The position numbers and the translations under genes were made by a program. Below are positions 6,765 through 15,209 of a stretch of 49,137 nt of DNA, in pieces. Position 1 is the first letter of the stretch. Each line of letters starts with the position of its first letter. The DNA is from Streptomyces sp. SM10 (GTDB lineage: Bacteria > Actinomycetota > Actinomycetes > Streptomycetales > Streptomycetaceae). The notes under the pieces are model-generated. The model had not been told where the DNA came from. It saw nothing but the letters and a program-made list of their open reading frames with translations, and made no database searches. The stretch is from assembly GCF_002910915.1 (NCBI RefSeq), contig NZ_NEUF01000102.1:1-49137 (forward strand), in the 5' to 3' direction.

Positions 6765-7838
6765 ATGAGCTGGTGGGACAGAAAGCCCGAGGAGCGGGCG
6801 CAATGGGTGCTTGACCCCTTGGTGGGAGTGGGGCCGTTGCGGTTCGGGATGGACTCTGACGAGGTGAAGGCGGCCTTGGGTGGGGTCGACAACGGCGGTG
6901 GGCAGGTCTCGGCCGACGGTGAGTTCTGGGTACCGTACGGCGATCTCGGGGTGACCGGGATCTACAAGCAGGGGATGTTGCTGGTCGCCGTGGCGATCAA
7001 CGCCCTTGACGGCCCTCTCGTGCGGTTGGGGGATGTCGAGCTGATAGGCCGAGTTCCGTCCGAAGTCCGCTCAGACATCCACGAACTCGCGTGCCGAGAA
7101 GGGGTCTCGGTTCGCTTGAACTGGAGCGGTGATCCGGAGATCGCTGCATGGGGAGTGTCCATGGGCACCGCGCAGGAATGGCAGATGTCGCCCGAGAGGG
7201 AGTTGCAGCGCCAAGACGCGGTCATCACCTCTGCCCTGCTCGTAGGCCCCGAATTGGCTGAAGACCCGTACGCAGCTGTGCCGGTCATCCACTGGCAGGA
7301 CGTTCGGGAGCAGGAGAAGAGCAACGGCACCTGGCCAGTGACAGATGATCACGACCGTCCACTCTGGGAGTGGACGCCGCTGAAATCCGTCGGACCTCTA
7401 CGGTTCGGGATAAGCCCGCTGGAGGTTTCGGCCGCGCTGGACGGCGAAGCGCCGGCGGGGCGGCAGGGGCAGTTCGCTCACTGGTGGCATGGAAAGAGCT
7501 GGCCGTGGACGCTGGCTGAGGAACGGTTTGAGAGAGCCGGAGTCAGTGCGCACTACTGGTACCAGGAGGGCGTGCCGGTCCTGGGAGCCGTAGATCTGCA
7601 CGGGCGCACTGGGCCTCAGGTGGTCTACGCCGGTATCCGGCTCGTCGGCATGACACCTTCCTCGGTCAACGCAGCCTTGTTCCAGCACATCGAGACTCAC
7701 GAGCTGGGACTGATCTTCGGCCTTGACGGCGAGACCGGCCTCTACGACTTCAACATGTACTCCCGCGTCACCCGAGCTGGGGACTCTCTCGTCAGCGCAG
7801 CCCGGTTCTGCGCGGCAGATTGGGAAGACCAGGGCTGA
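6765..7838 (+). CDS. Unknown protein with tandem duplicated domain
   Basis: I do not recognise this 357-residue soluble protein. It is an internal duplication: residues 22-39 read VGPLRFGMDSDEVKAALG and residues 209-226 read VGPLRFGISPLEVSAALD, each followed by strand-rich sequence with a similar order of motifs (DVELIGRVPSEVRSDI in the first half, GIRLVGMTPSSVNAAL in the second). It contains no signal peptide, membrane segment or obvious catalytic motif. Proteins with this VGPLRFGM start often look like immunity or cargo proteins in Streptomyces, but that is inference. It lies alone between the recombinase and the convergent minus-strand cassette, 170 bases after the former, so it is probably element cargo. 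Confidence 0.75.
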   Translation: MSWWDRKPEERAQWVLDPLVGVGPLRFGMDSDEVKAALGGVDNGGGQVSADGEFWVPYGDLGVTGIYKQGMLLVAVAINALDGPLVRLGDVELIGRVPSEVRSDIHELACREGVSVRLNWSGDPEIAAWGVSMGTAQEWQMSPERELQRQDAVITSALLVGPELAEDPYAAVPVIHWQDVREQEKSNGTWPVTDDHDRPLWEWTPLKSVGPLRFGISPLEVSAALDGEAPAGRQGQFAHWWHGKSWPWTLAEERFERAGVSAHYWYQEGVPVLGAVDLHGRTGPQVVYAGIRLVGMTPSSVNAALFQHIETHELGLIFGLDGETGLYDFNMYSRVTRAGDSLVSAARFCAADWEDQG

Positions 7839-7920
7839 CACCACACGAGGGCTGGCAGCCCTGCCTACTGGAGGATAGGCCCCTGAACGTAACGAGCGGC
7901 CTATCTGTGTTGCTGTAAAC

Positions 7921-7965
7921 CCTGCCCCTACCGTCTCGCGCCGCCGCGATCACGGGAGGGGCAGG
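7921..7965. terminator. Bidirectional terminator between converging element genes
   Basis: A perfect 9-bp stem (CCTGCCCCT at 7921-7929, AGGGGCAGG at 7957-7965) encloses a GC-rich loop. It lies between the stop of the 357-residue protein and the stop of the DUF7848 gene, and can serve both directions. Confidence 0.6.
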
Positions 7966-7974
7966 AGCCTGTAC

Positions 7975-8196
7975 CTACTCGGCGCGCACCACCATGGCGA
8001 ACGACGTACGGATGCGCCGGAACCCCTTGTGCCCACTACGGCCGGTATGGCTCATGCACTCGACGTCGACCGCTTCGGAGTCTGTCGACGGCTGCGCCGT
8101 CCACTTGCACCACAAGCACTCAGCCTCGTACGTCACTTCGGTATCCGGGTGCTCCTTGATCCGGTACAGCACGTACCGGAGCAGAGCCCCTTTCAC
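7975..8196 (-). CDS. DUF7848-like small protein
   Basis: The 73-residue product reads like the streptomycete DUF7848 family: YRIKEHPDTEVTYEAECLWC, a second cysteine in WCKWTAQ, an ECMSHTGRSGHKGFRR segment and a final FAMVVRAE strand. Such proteins commonly sit next to XRE/DUF5753 regulators. Cysteines in CLWC and the CxxH-like ECMSHTGRSGH could bind a metal. Translation begins with a GTG overlapping the stop of the upstream small gene (GTGA). The biochemical role is unknown; a partner or anti-regulator in the XRE circuit is inference. Confidence 0.75.
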   Translation of the reverse strand: MKGALLRYVLYRIKEHPDTEVTYEAECLWCKWTAQPSTDSEAVDVECMSHTGRSGHKGFRRIRTSFAMVVRAE

Positions 8197-8375
8197 CTTG
8201 GCCGCCGCGTCTTGTGCGGGTGGCTACGGATCTCCACGTCGGCATCCGTCGCCGCCGACAGGTCACCCCTGTCCCGTGCTGTCTGTCTCTGTATGGCCAG
8301 CGCCTCACAGACACCACAGCCAGCCGCCGGTTTCGGGGGTGGATGGGGAAGGGTCAGGTGTACCGGTCCGGTCAT
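8193..8375 (-). CDS. Small conserved protein of XRE/DUF7848 cassettes
   Basis: The 60-residue protein starts at ATG 8375 (MTGPVHLTLPHPPPK), then has AAGCGVCEALAIQRQTA and ends DADVEIRSHPHKTRRPR. The conserved Cys-x2-Cys near the start and the ending with an NHPH/SHPH-like motif followed by basic residues match a small family I know only from Streptomyces XRE cassettes. It is coupled to the DUF7848 gene by a GTGA overlap. The 117 bases upstream to the XRE stop contain a duplicated GTTGCAC motif, so it probably starts a second transcript. The function is unknown. Confidence 0.65.
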   Translation of the reverse strand: MTGPVHLTLPHPPPKPAAGCGVCEALAIQRQTARDRGDLSAATDADVEIRSHPHKTRRPR

Positions 8376-8471
8376 GGTCGTCTGCCTCTCGCTCACGCCG
8401 CACGCCTTCCCGTCCCGCTTCTGATGTCGATGTACAGACCGTAGGGAGCAGCGTTGCGAGGGGTCCACGCT

Positions 8472-8488
8472 GTTGCACACGGTTGCAC
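8472..8488. promoter_or_regulatory. GTTGCAC direct repeat, candidate XRE operator 1
   Basis: GTTGCAC occurs at 8472-8478 and again at 8482-8488, one helical turn apart, in the gap between the XRE gene and the downstream small gene. A matching pair with the same 10-bp phase lies upstream of the first gene of the cassette at 10121-10137. Confidence 0.5.
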
Positions 8489-8492
8489 AAGT

Positions 8493-9341
8493 TCACCCGA
8501 GAGCGTCGAGGGCCTTCACGATCAGGGCGCGGGCTTCGGCTCCGCGCACGGCCGATCGGGACAGTTCGGAGAAGGCTCGAAGGTACGTACTGATCTCGCC
8601 GGGTGTGGTCAGGTTGATCTCTGCCGTGAGAGTCTCCACCGCTACCTGGTTGTCGTCGAAGGCGTAGAAGGCTTCGAGCGGCCAGACGGTTCGACAAGCA
8701 CGCGCGGGGATGATGCCGAGGGATACGTTCGGCTGTCTCATCACCGAGAGCACGTGTTCGAGCTGCGCCGCCATCGCGGCATCGTCGCTCACCCGGTAGT
8801 AGAGAACCGTCTCTTCGAGTACCAGCGCGAACCGATGATCTCCCTCCCGGATCACGCGGGACCGTTGGGTCCGAGCCTGCACCGCGTCGGCTACGTCGTC
8901 CGGAGTTCCCTGGAAGGTCGTGATGGACCGCAGAAGTCCCGTCGCGTAACCGGGCGTCTGGAGCATCCCCGGCATGACGTTCGAGGCGTACACGCGAAAG
9001 GAGCGGGTCCGCTGGTACAGCGGGACAGTCTGCTCATGAACTCGCCGCATCCCGTCACGGTGGATCTGCCGCCACTCGACGTACATCGACTCCGCGTTGC
9101 GGGACGCAGCGATCAGATCGGCAGCGTGATCATCGGCCCCGCAGGCAACGCACCAAGCACGGATGTCAGCGTCTGAGGGCGGCGTCTTGCCGCGTGCGAT
9201 CCGCGACGACTTCGACTTGTGCCATCCGCACCGAGCAGCCAACTCATGCCCAGTGAGCCCAGCGTCTTGCATGAGCCCCTGCAAGCGGGCAGCCACAGCG
9301 GCTCGCGCCGCTTGGGCGCTGGAGAGTGGGGAGGAAGGCAT
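8493..9341 (-). CDS. XRE-family regulator with DUF5753 domain
   Basis: The 282-residue protein has an N-terminal helix-turn-helix (residues about 15-70: LQGLMQDAGLTGHELAARCG, then WHKSKSSRIARGKTPPSDAD) and a long DUF5753 domain with the hallmark LQTPGYATGLLRS and a VLYYRVSDDAAMAAQLEHVL region. This architecture is one of the most abundant regulator families in Streptomyces (WhiJ-like), usually paired with a small partner protein; here the partners are DUF6879 and DUF7848 types and no DUF397 gene is present. It lies 18 bases after the DUF6879 gene in the same direction, so they share a transcript. The paired GTTGCAC sites in the cassette are its likely operators. Confidence 0.92.
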   Translation of the reverse strand: MPSSPLSSAQAARAAVAARLQGLMQDAGLTGHELAARCGWHKSKSSRIARGKTPPSDADIRAWCVACGADDHAADLIAASRNAESMYVEWRQIHRDGMRRVHEQTVPLYQRTRSFRVYASNVMPGMLQTPGYATGLLRSITTFQGTPDDVADAVQARTQRSRVIREGDHRFALVLEETVLYYRVSDDAAMAAQLEHVLSVMRQPNVSLGIIPARACRTVWPLEAFYAFDDNQVAVETLTAEINLTTPGEISTYLRAFSELSRSAVRGAEARALIVKALDALG

Positions 9342-9359
9342 GAGCTGACCGGTCAGGAA

Positions 9360-9884
9360 TCAGACGGTGTACTTCTCGTGCGGGATGCCCCGCTCCCACA
9401 CAGCTTCGAACGCCGACGCACACATCTTGGCTACGGCAGCGTCCTCCGTCTGATCGGTGTGGACCCACCTGCCGACGCCGTCGAAGACGTTGAACTGAAC
9501 AAGCCTGCCGTCGAACAACCAGAAGTCGTTGCCCGGCAGGGCCAGGTCCGAAGCACTGCGCCGGGGCAGCCAACGGATCTGCTCTCCGGCCGCCACGTTG
9601 GTGAACGTGCCGGAGTGCTCGAACGCGATGTAATCGCTGACAGGCTCCGACACGATGCGGGCACGTCGGATCACGACGCCCTTAGCCGTGACCTCTTGAA
9701 CGAGGTCAAGCCAGGGACGCCACCATGAACCCTTGTCCTCCGGGTTGAGCCGGTGCCCCTGCTTCCATGCGGTGAAGCCTTCGATCTCGTTCTCAACGCC
9801 GTATCCGTCGCGCATCTCAAGATGCACGGCTGACTCCCGCACTGACCTGATGAGGTCAGAGAAGTCAGTCAGACTCTGCGACAC
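9360..9884 (-). CDS. DUF6879 family protein
   Basis: The 174-residue protein shows the family signature: SAVHLEMRDGYGVENEIEGF near the start, VVIRRARIVSEPVSDYIAFE in the middle, and IRWLPRRSASDLALPGNDFW followed by an FEAVWERGIPHEKY end. It is a soluble protein of unknown activity that regularly accompanies XRE/DUF5753 regulators in Streptomyces, so it probably belongs to the same regulatory unit. The GTG at 9884 overlaps the upstream gene by 20 bases, implying coupled translation. Confidence 0.85.
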   Translation of the reverse strand: MSQSLTDFSDLIRSVRESAVHLEMRDGYGVENEIEGFTAWKQGHRLNPEDKGSWWRPWLDLVQEVTAKGVVIRRARIVSEPVSDYIAFEHSGTFTNVAAGEQIRWLPRRSASDLALPGNDFWLFDGRLVQFNVFDGVGRWVHTDQTEDAAVAKMCASAFEAVWERGIPHEKYTV

Positions 9885-10098
9885 GAAGCGCCTCCCTGAG
9901 AAGCGGGACCATCCGCTTCGGAACCCTGATCACCGACTCATGCCCGGGGATCAGAACATCCCGTGAGCTTTCGCCCGTGGTCTGGTCGTCTGCTGTCCAC
10001 CCCTGGATCACAAGATCCTTCGACTCCTGGTCCACCCACACAGCAGGTGATCCGTGATCTCCGGACTCAGGATCTTTACCAACGAACCGTAAGGCCAT
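9865..10098 (-). CDS. Small conserved protein, first gene of the XRE cassette
   Basis: The product is 77 residues: MALRFVGKDPESGDHGSPAV, WVDQESKDLVIQGW, and near the end VLIPGHESVIRVPKRMVPLL. I know this MA-x-RF-x-GKDP family as a standard neighbour of DUF6879 genes in Streptomyces. The ATG at 10098 is chosen over one 16 codons upstream because GGGAGG lies six bases before it. The first part looks strand-rich and the last 25 residues helical. The function is unknown. It heads the minus-strand operon with DUF6879 and the XRE gene, and a GTTGC repeat lies just upstream. Confidence 0.75.
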   Translation of the reverse strand: MALRFVGKDPESGDHGSPAVWVDQESKDLVIQGWTADDQTTGESSRDVLIPGHESVIRVPKRMVPLLREALRVAESD

Positions 10099-10120
10099 GA
10101 GGTCCCTCCCTGTCGAGCGC

Positions 10121-10137
10121 GTTGCGTCTGGTTGCAC
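10121..10137. promoter_or_regulatory. GTTGC direct repeat, candidate XRE operator 2
   Basis: GTTGCG at 10121-10126 and GTTGCAC at 10131-10137 are ten bases apart, 23-40 bases upstream of the cassette's first start codon. A further GTTGCGT lies at 10201-10207. The spacing equals that of the pair at 8472-8488. Confidence 0.5.
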
Positions 10138-10227
10138 GACCCTCACCCTGCCGGACTGTGCTGGTCAAGGGGGCGTGTTCACCCCAGCCGGTCAGGGGCG
10201 GTTGCGTCCCAGAGAGGGCACGCAAAA

Positions 10228-10257
10228 GGCGTCCGGCTCTGTGTCGGGCCGGACGCC
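10228..10257 (-). terminator. Strong terminator closing the restored radical SAM transcript
   Basis: A perfect 10-bp stem (GGCGTCCGGC with GCCGGACGCC) is followed, on the minus strand, by TTTT. It lies 11 bases after the stop of the 63-codon ORF. It insulates the XRE cassette from host transcription and replaces the terminator left behind at 2377-2405. Confidence 0.8.
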
Positions 10258-10267
10258 CTCTACCTAC

Positions 10268-10455
10268 CTACACCCACTCCACGGCCGAGACGATGCGCCC
10301 GCCGTCTTGCCGAGGGGCAGGGAGCGGCGTTCGCCGCAGCGTGCGCGAAGCCTGCTCACGCTCTCTCGCACCGAGCCCTCGAAGGATCTCGGCCCGCTCC
10401 GCATCGGTCATGCCCGCGAGCGACTCAGCCAGCCGACGGACAGCATCTGCGCTGG

Positions 10456-10459
<4 letters not shown>
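10268..10459 (-). CDS. 63-residue element protein coupled to the host radical SAM gene
   Basis: The GTG start at 10459 overlaps the TGA of the radical SAM gene (GTGA), and a strong terminator follows the stop, so the gene is the last cistron of the host transcript in the integrated state. The protein begins VTSADAVRRLAESLAGMTDA, continues with a strongly helical ERAEILRGLGARE segment, and ends DGGRIVSAVEWV. I recognise no family. Size and position would suit a small regulator or a recombination directionality factor, but this is only a hypothesis. In the circular element it would lie immediately upstream of attP on the strand opposite the integrase. Confidence 0.6.
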
Positions 10460-12387
<1,928 letters not shown>

Positions 12388-12437
12388 CTGTGGACCTTCG
12401 TAGCTGGCAGGGGTGACCATCAAGCGTAACCCGGTGC

Positions 12438-13964
12438 TCAGCCTTTCAGCGCCGCCCGCAGACCGGGGCGTGACGCCCTGGCCCATACCTCGGGGAGTTC
12501 GCGTTCCCGCGCGGCCGCCGCGGCCTCCTCCGTGCCGTACAGCAGTCCCCAGGTGAAGGCGGACTCCCCCGCGCCGTGGGCCTGGACCGCGAGGGTCCGC
12601 AGGGCGTCCCGGGCGAGGACGCTGTCCTGGTGGTCGCCGAGGACCGACTGCACGGACTTCATCCGCCTGGCGAACCTCCTGGCCGGCCCGCCCAGGGCGG
12701 GCCTCGCGGCCTCGGCGGCGTAGCGGACGCGCTTGGCGGCCTTGCGTGCCTCGTGCATCGCCAGGTCGCGTTCCTCACCCGGCCGCTGTTCCAGGGCGTG
12801 CTCGACGCGGGCGGCCAGGCGGCCGTAGTCCTTGAGCACGGCGCGCGGCAGGGCGTCCCTCGGTGCCCGGGCGGCGGCGGGGAGCAGGGGCGGATCGGCG
12901 AGGAGCGCGTCCAGGGAGTCCAGCAGCGCCAGGTAGCGCTCCGCGTCGAGCACGGACTCGACCCGCCTGCGCGAACCGGTGCGGCGGGCCACGGAGGTGA
13001 GTGTCAGCCGGGCGGCCACCGGGCCCAGGACCAGGGACGCAGGGAGCTCCGCCACGCGGGCGCGGAGCCGCTCCTCCAGGACCTCCCTGTCGCGGACGAC
13101 CCCGAGCTCGGCGGCGAGCCACTTGAGCTCGTCGCGGAGCGGGTCGGTGGCGGTCCGGTCGAGCAGGGCGCGGTACGTCCTGAGGGCGCTGCGCAGCCGG
13201 CGGGTGGCGACCCGCATACGGTGCACGCTGTCGGGGAGATCGCGGCGGACTGCGGGGTCCAGCTCCACGAGGGCCGCGGCCTGGCGCCGTACGTAGGCGA
13301 GCACGTGGTCGCCCGCGGTGCGCGGGGAGCGCTCCTTCCTGGTCCGCCGCTGTTTCCCGGGGGCGGTCTCGGCCAGGGCCCTGGCGAGCTTGGAGGGTGC
13401 GGCCGAGGGCCGGACACCGGCCTTGCGCAGCCGCCGCTCCACGGCGTCGAGGAGGGCCGGGTCGCCGTCGTCGGCCAGCTCGACCTCCATCTCGGTCCAC
13501 GCCGCCGTGGTGCCGTGCCCCCGCTCGGTGAGCCGCTCAGCGAGGACTTCGTCGATGCTGACCTCGGCGAGCAGGGCGCCGTCCTCGTCGAGGAGGTGGT
13601 GGACGTCCCGGGCGGAGAGGATCCTCACGACGGGGGTCACCGGGGTGTGCCGTACCCGGGAGCGGAGCAGTCCGCCGAGCGCGTCCGGCAGGGCCTCGGT
13701 GAGGGGGGCCCGGATCTCGTCGCGGACGTCTGCGGACACGGGGATCTTGAGATGCCAGCCGGCGTCGTCCCCGCCTGTCCTGCGGCGCAGGGTGAGGGAG
13801 TCCGCGGCCAGCCGGAAGTCCTCGGTGTCGTAGTAGACGGCGTCCAGTTCGCTGAGGCCGCGGTGGACGACGGCCGAGACCCCGGCCGCACGGGTCAGGT
13901 CCGGCAGCCGGGTCTCGGGAGTCGCTTCGTACTTCCGCTCTACCTCGCGCTTGGAGTCCGCCAT
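12438..13964 (-). CDS. CYTH and CHAD domain protein
   Basis: The 508-residue protein starts with a CYTH domain: the metal and triphosphate-binding E-x-E-x-K motif is Glu7, Glu9, Lys11 (REVERKYE), and basic strands (LTLRRRTGG, GWHLKIPV) follow. From about residue 215 it is a CHAD domain, with HRMRVATRRLRSALRTYRAL and MHEARKAAKRVRYAAEA, a helical histidine-rich fold that binds polyphosphate. Together they suggest an inorganic triphosphatase or polyphosphate-binding protein. It lies 50 bases upstream of the radical SAM gene on the same strand. The leader has a small GGAGGAA/TTCCTCC hairpin just before the ATG that could mask its ribosome binding site. Confidence 0.9.
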   Translation of the reverse strand: MADSKREVERKYEATPETRLPDLTRAAGVSAVVHRGLSELDAVYYDTEDFRLAADSLTLRRRTGGDDAGWHLKIPVSADVRDEIRAPLTEALPDALGGLLRSRVRHTPVTPVVRILSARDVHHLLDEDGALLAEVSIDEVLAERLTERGHGTTAAWTEMEVELADDGDPALLDAVERRLRKAGVRPSAAPSKLARALAETAPGKQRRTRKERSPRTAGDHVLAYVRRQAAALVELDPAVRRDLPDSVHRMRVATRRLRSALRTYRALLDRTATDPLRDELKWLAAELGVVRDREVLEERLRARVAELPASLVLGPVAARLTLTSVARRTGSRRRVESVLDAERYLALLDSLDALLADPPLLPAAARAPRDALPRAVLKDYGRLAARVEHALEQRPGEERDLAMHEARKAAKRVRYAAEAARPALGGPARRFARRMKSVQSVLGDHQDSVLARDALRTLAVQAHGAGESAFTWGLLYGTEEAAAAARERELPEVWARASRPGLRAALKG

Positions 13965-14015
13965 AGGAGGAATCTTTCCTCCCTGCGCGCGAACATGCAG
14001 GGCGGAGCGAATCGG

Positions 14016-15209
14016 TCAGGCCGACATCGGCCTCTGCACCTTGATCGACTGGAGCAGCCCGATCGCCACCCAGACGGCGAACATCGAGGACCCCCCGTAC
14101 GACACGAACGGCAGCGGAAGTCCGGCCACCGGCATGATGCCGAGGGTCATGCCGATGTTCTCGAAGGACTGGAAGGCGAACCAGGCGATGATGCCGGCGG
14201 CCACGACCGTCCCGTACAGCTCCGTCGTCCCGCGGGCGATCCGGCAGGCGCGCCACAGGACGACACCCAGCAGGACGATGATCAGCCCGGCTCCGAGGAA
14301 GCCGAGCTCCTCACCCGCGACGGTGAAGACGAAGTCGGTCTGCTGTTCGGGGACGAACTGACCGGTCGTCTGCGAGCCGTTGAAGAGCCCGGTACCCGTG
14401 AGCCCTCCGGAGCCGATGGCGATGCGGGCCTGGTTGGTGTTGTAGCCGACACCGGCCGGATCGAGCGCCGGGTTGGCGAAGGCCGCGAAGCGGGCGATCT
14501 GGTAGTCGTCCAGCACCCCGAGCTGCCACACGGCGAGGGCACCGGCGGTCCCCGCACCGAGGAGTCCGAAGATCCACCGGTTGGAGGCCCCGGAGGCGAG
14601 CAGCACCCCGAGCACGATGACGACCATGACCATGACCGAGCCGAGGTCGGGCATCAGCATGACGACCGCCATCGGGACGACGGCCAGGCCGAGTGCCTTG
14701 GCGACGGTCCGGTGGTCGGGGTGCAGCTGGTCGCCCGCGTCGACGCGGGCGGCGAGCAGCATCGCCATACCGAGGATGATCGTGATCTTGGTGAACTCGG
14801 AGGGCTGGAGGGAGAAGCCGCCGGGGAGCAGGATCCAGGCGTGCGCGCCGTTGACGGTGGCGCCCAGCGGGGTGAGGACCGCGAGGACGAGCACGACCGA
14901 CAGCCCGTAGAGGACCGGCACCGCGCCCCGCAGGGTGCGGTGCCCGAGCCAGATGGTGCCGATCATCAGCGCCAGGCCGATGCCGGTGTTGAGGGCGTGC
15001 CGGAACAGGAAGTAGTACGGGTCGCCGTGGGTGAGGGACTCGCGTCCCCGGGTCGCCGACCAGACCAGGAGCGATCCGACGAACGACAGGGCGAGCCCCG
15101 AGCCGAGCAGGGGCCAGTCCAGCCGCCGCACGACGGAGTCGCGGGCGGTGAGCTTCACCCAGACGGAGCGGTCCTCCGGGCCGTAGCGCGGGACGGAGAA
15201 ACCGGCCAT
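14016..15209 (-). CDS. rodA: SEDS peptidoglycan polymerase RodA
   Basis: The 397-residue integral membrane protein of the RodA/FtsW/SpoVE family is a glycosyltransferase that polymerises lipid II with a class B PBP. Signature segments are visible: NGAHAWILLPGGFSLQPSEF in the central loop, the Asp-containing MPDLGSVMV, and the C-terminal GMTLGIMPVAGLPLPFVSYG followed by SSMFA. About ten hydrophobic spans are visible. In Streptomyces this gene (also called sfr) belongs to the mre cluster, which acts mainly in spore-wall synthesis. Its ATG overlaps the last base of the PBP2 stop (TGATG), so the enzyme pair is translationally coupled. Confidence 0.95.
   Translation of the reverse strand: MAGFSVPRYGPEDRSVWVKLTARDSVVRRLDWPLLGSGLALSFVGSLLVWSATRGRESLTHGDPYYFLFRHALNTGIGLALMIGTIWLGHRTLRGAVPVLYGLSVVLVLAVLTPLGATVNGAHAWILLPGGFSLQPSEFTKITIILGMAMLLAARVDAGDQLHPDHRTVAKALGLAVVPMAVVMLMPDLGSVMVMVVIVLGVLLASGASNRWIFGLLGAGTAGALAVWQLGVLDDYQIARFAAFANPALDPAGVGYNTNQARIAIGSGGLTGTGLFNGSQTTGQFVPEQQTDFVFTVAGEELGFLGAGLIIVLLGVVLWRACRIARGTTELYGTVVAAGIIAWFAFQSFENIGMTLGIMPVAGLPLPFVSYGGSSMFAVWVAIGLLQSIKVQRPMSA

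Noticed and set aside
6735..6765. GGTTCGAAC resembling a tRNA T-loop before the 357-residue protein gene
   Set aside because: No matching acceptor, anticodon or D arms can be drawn around it.
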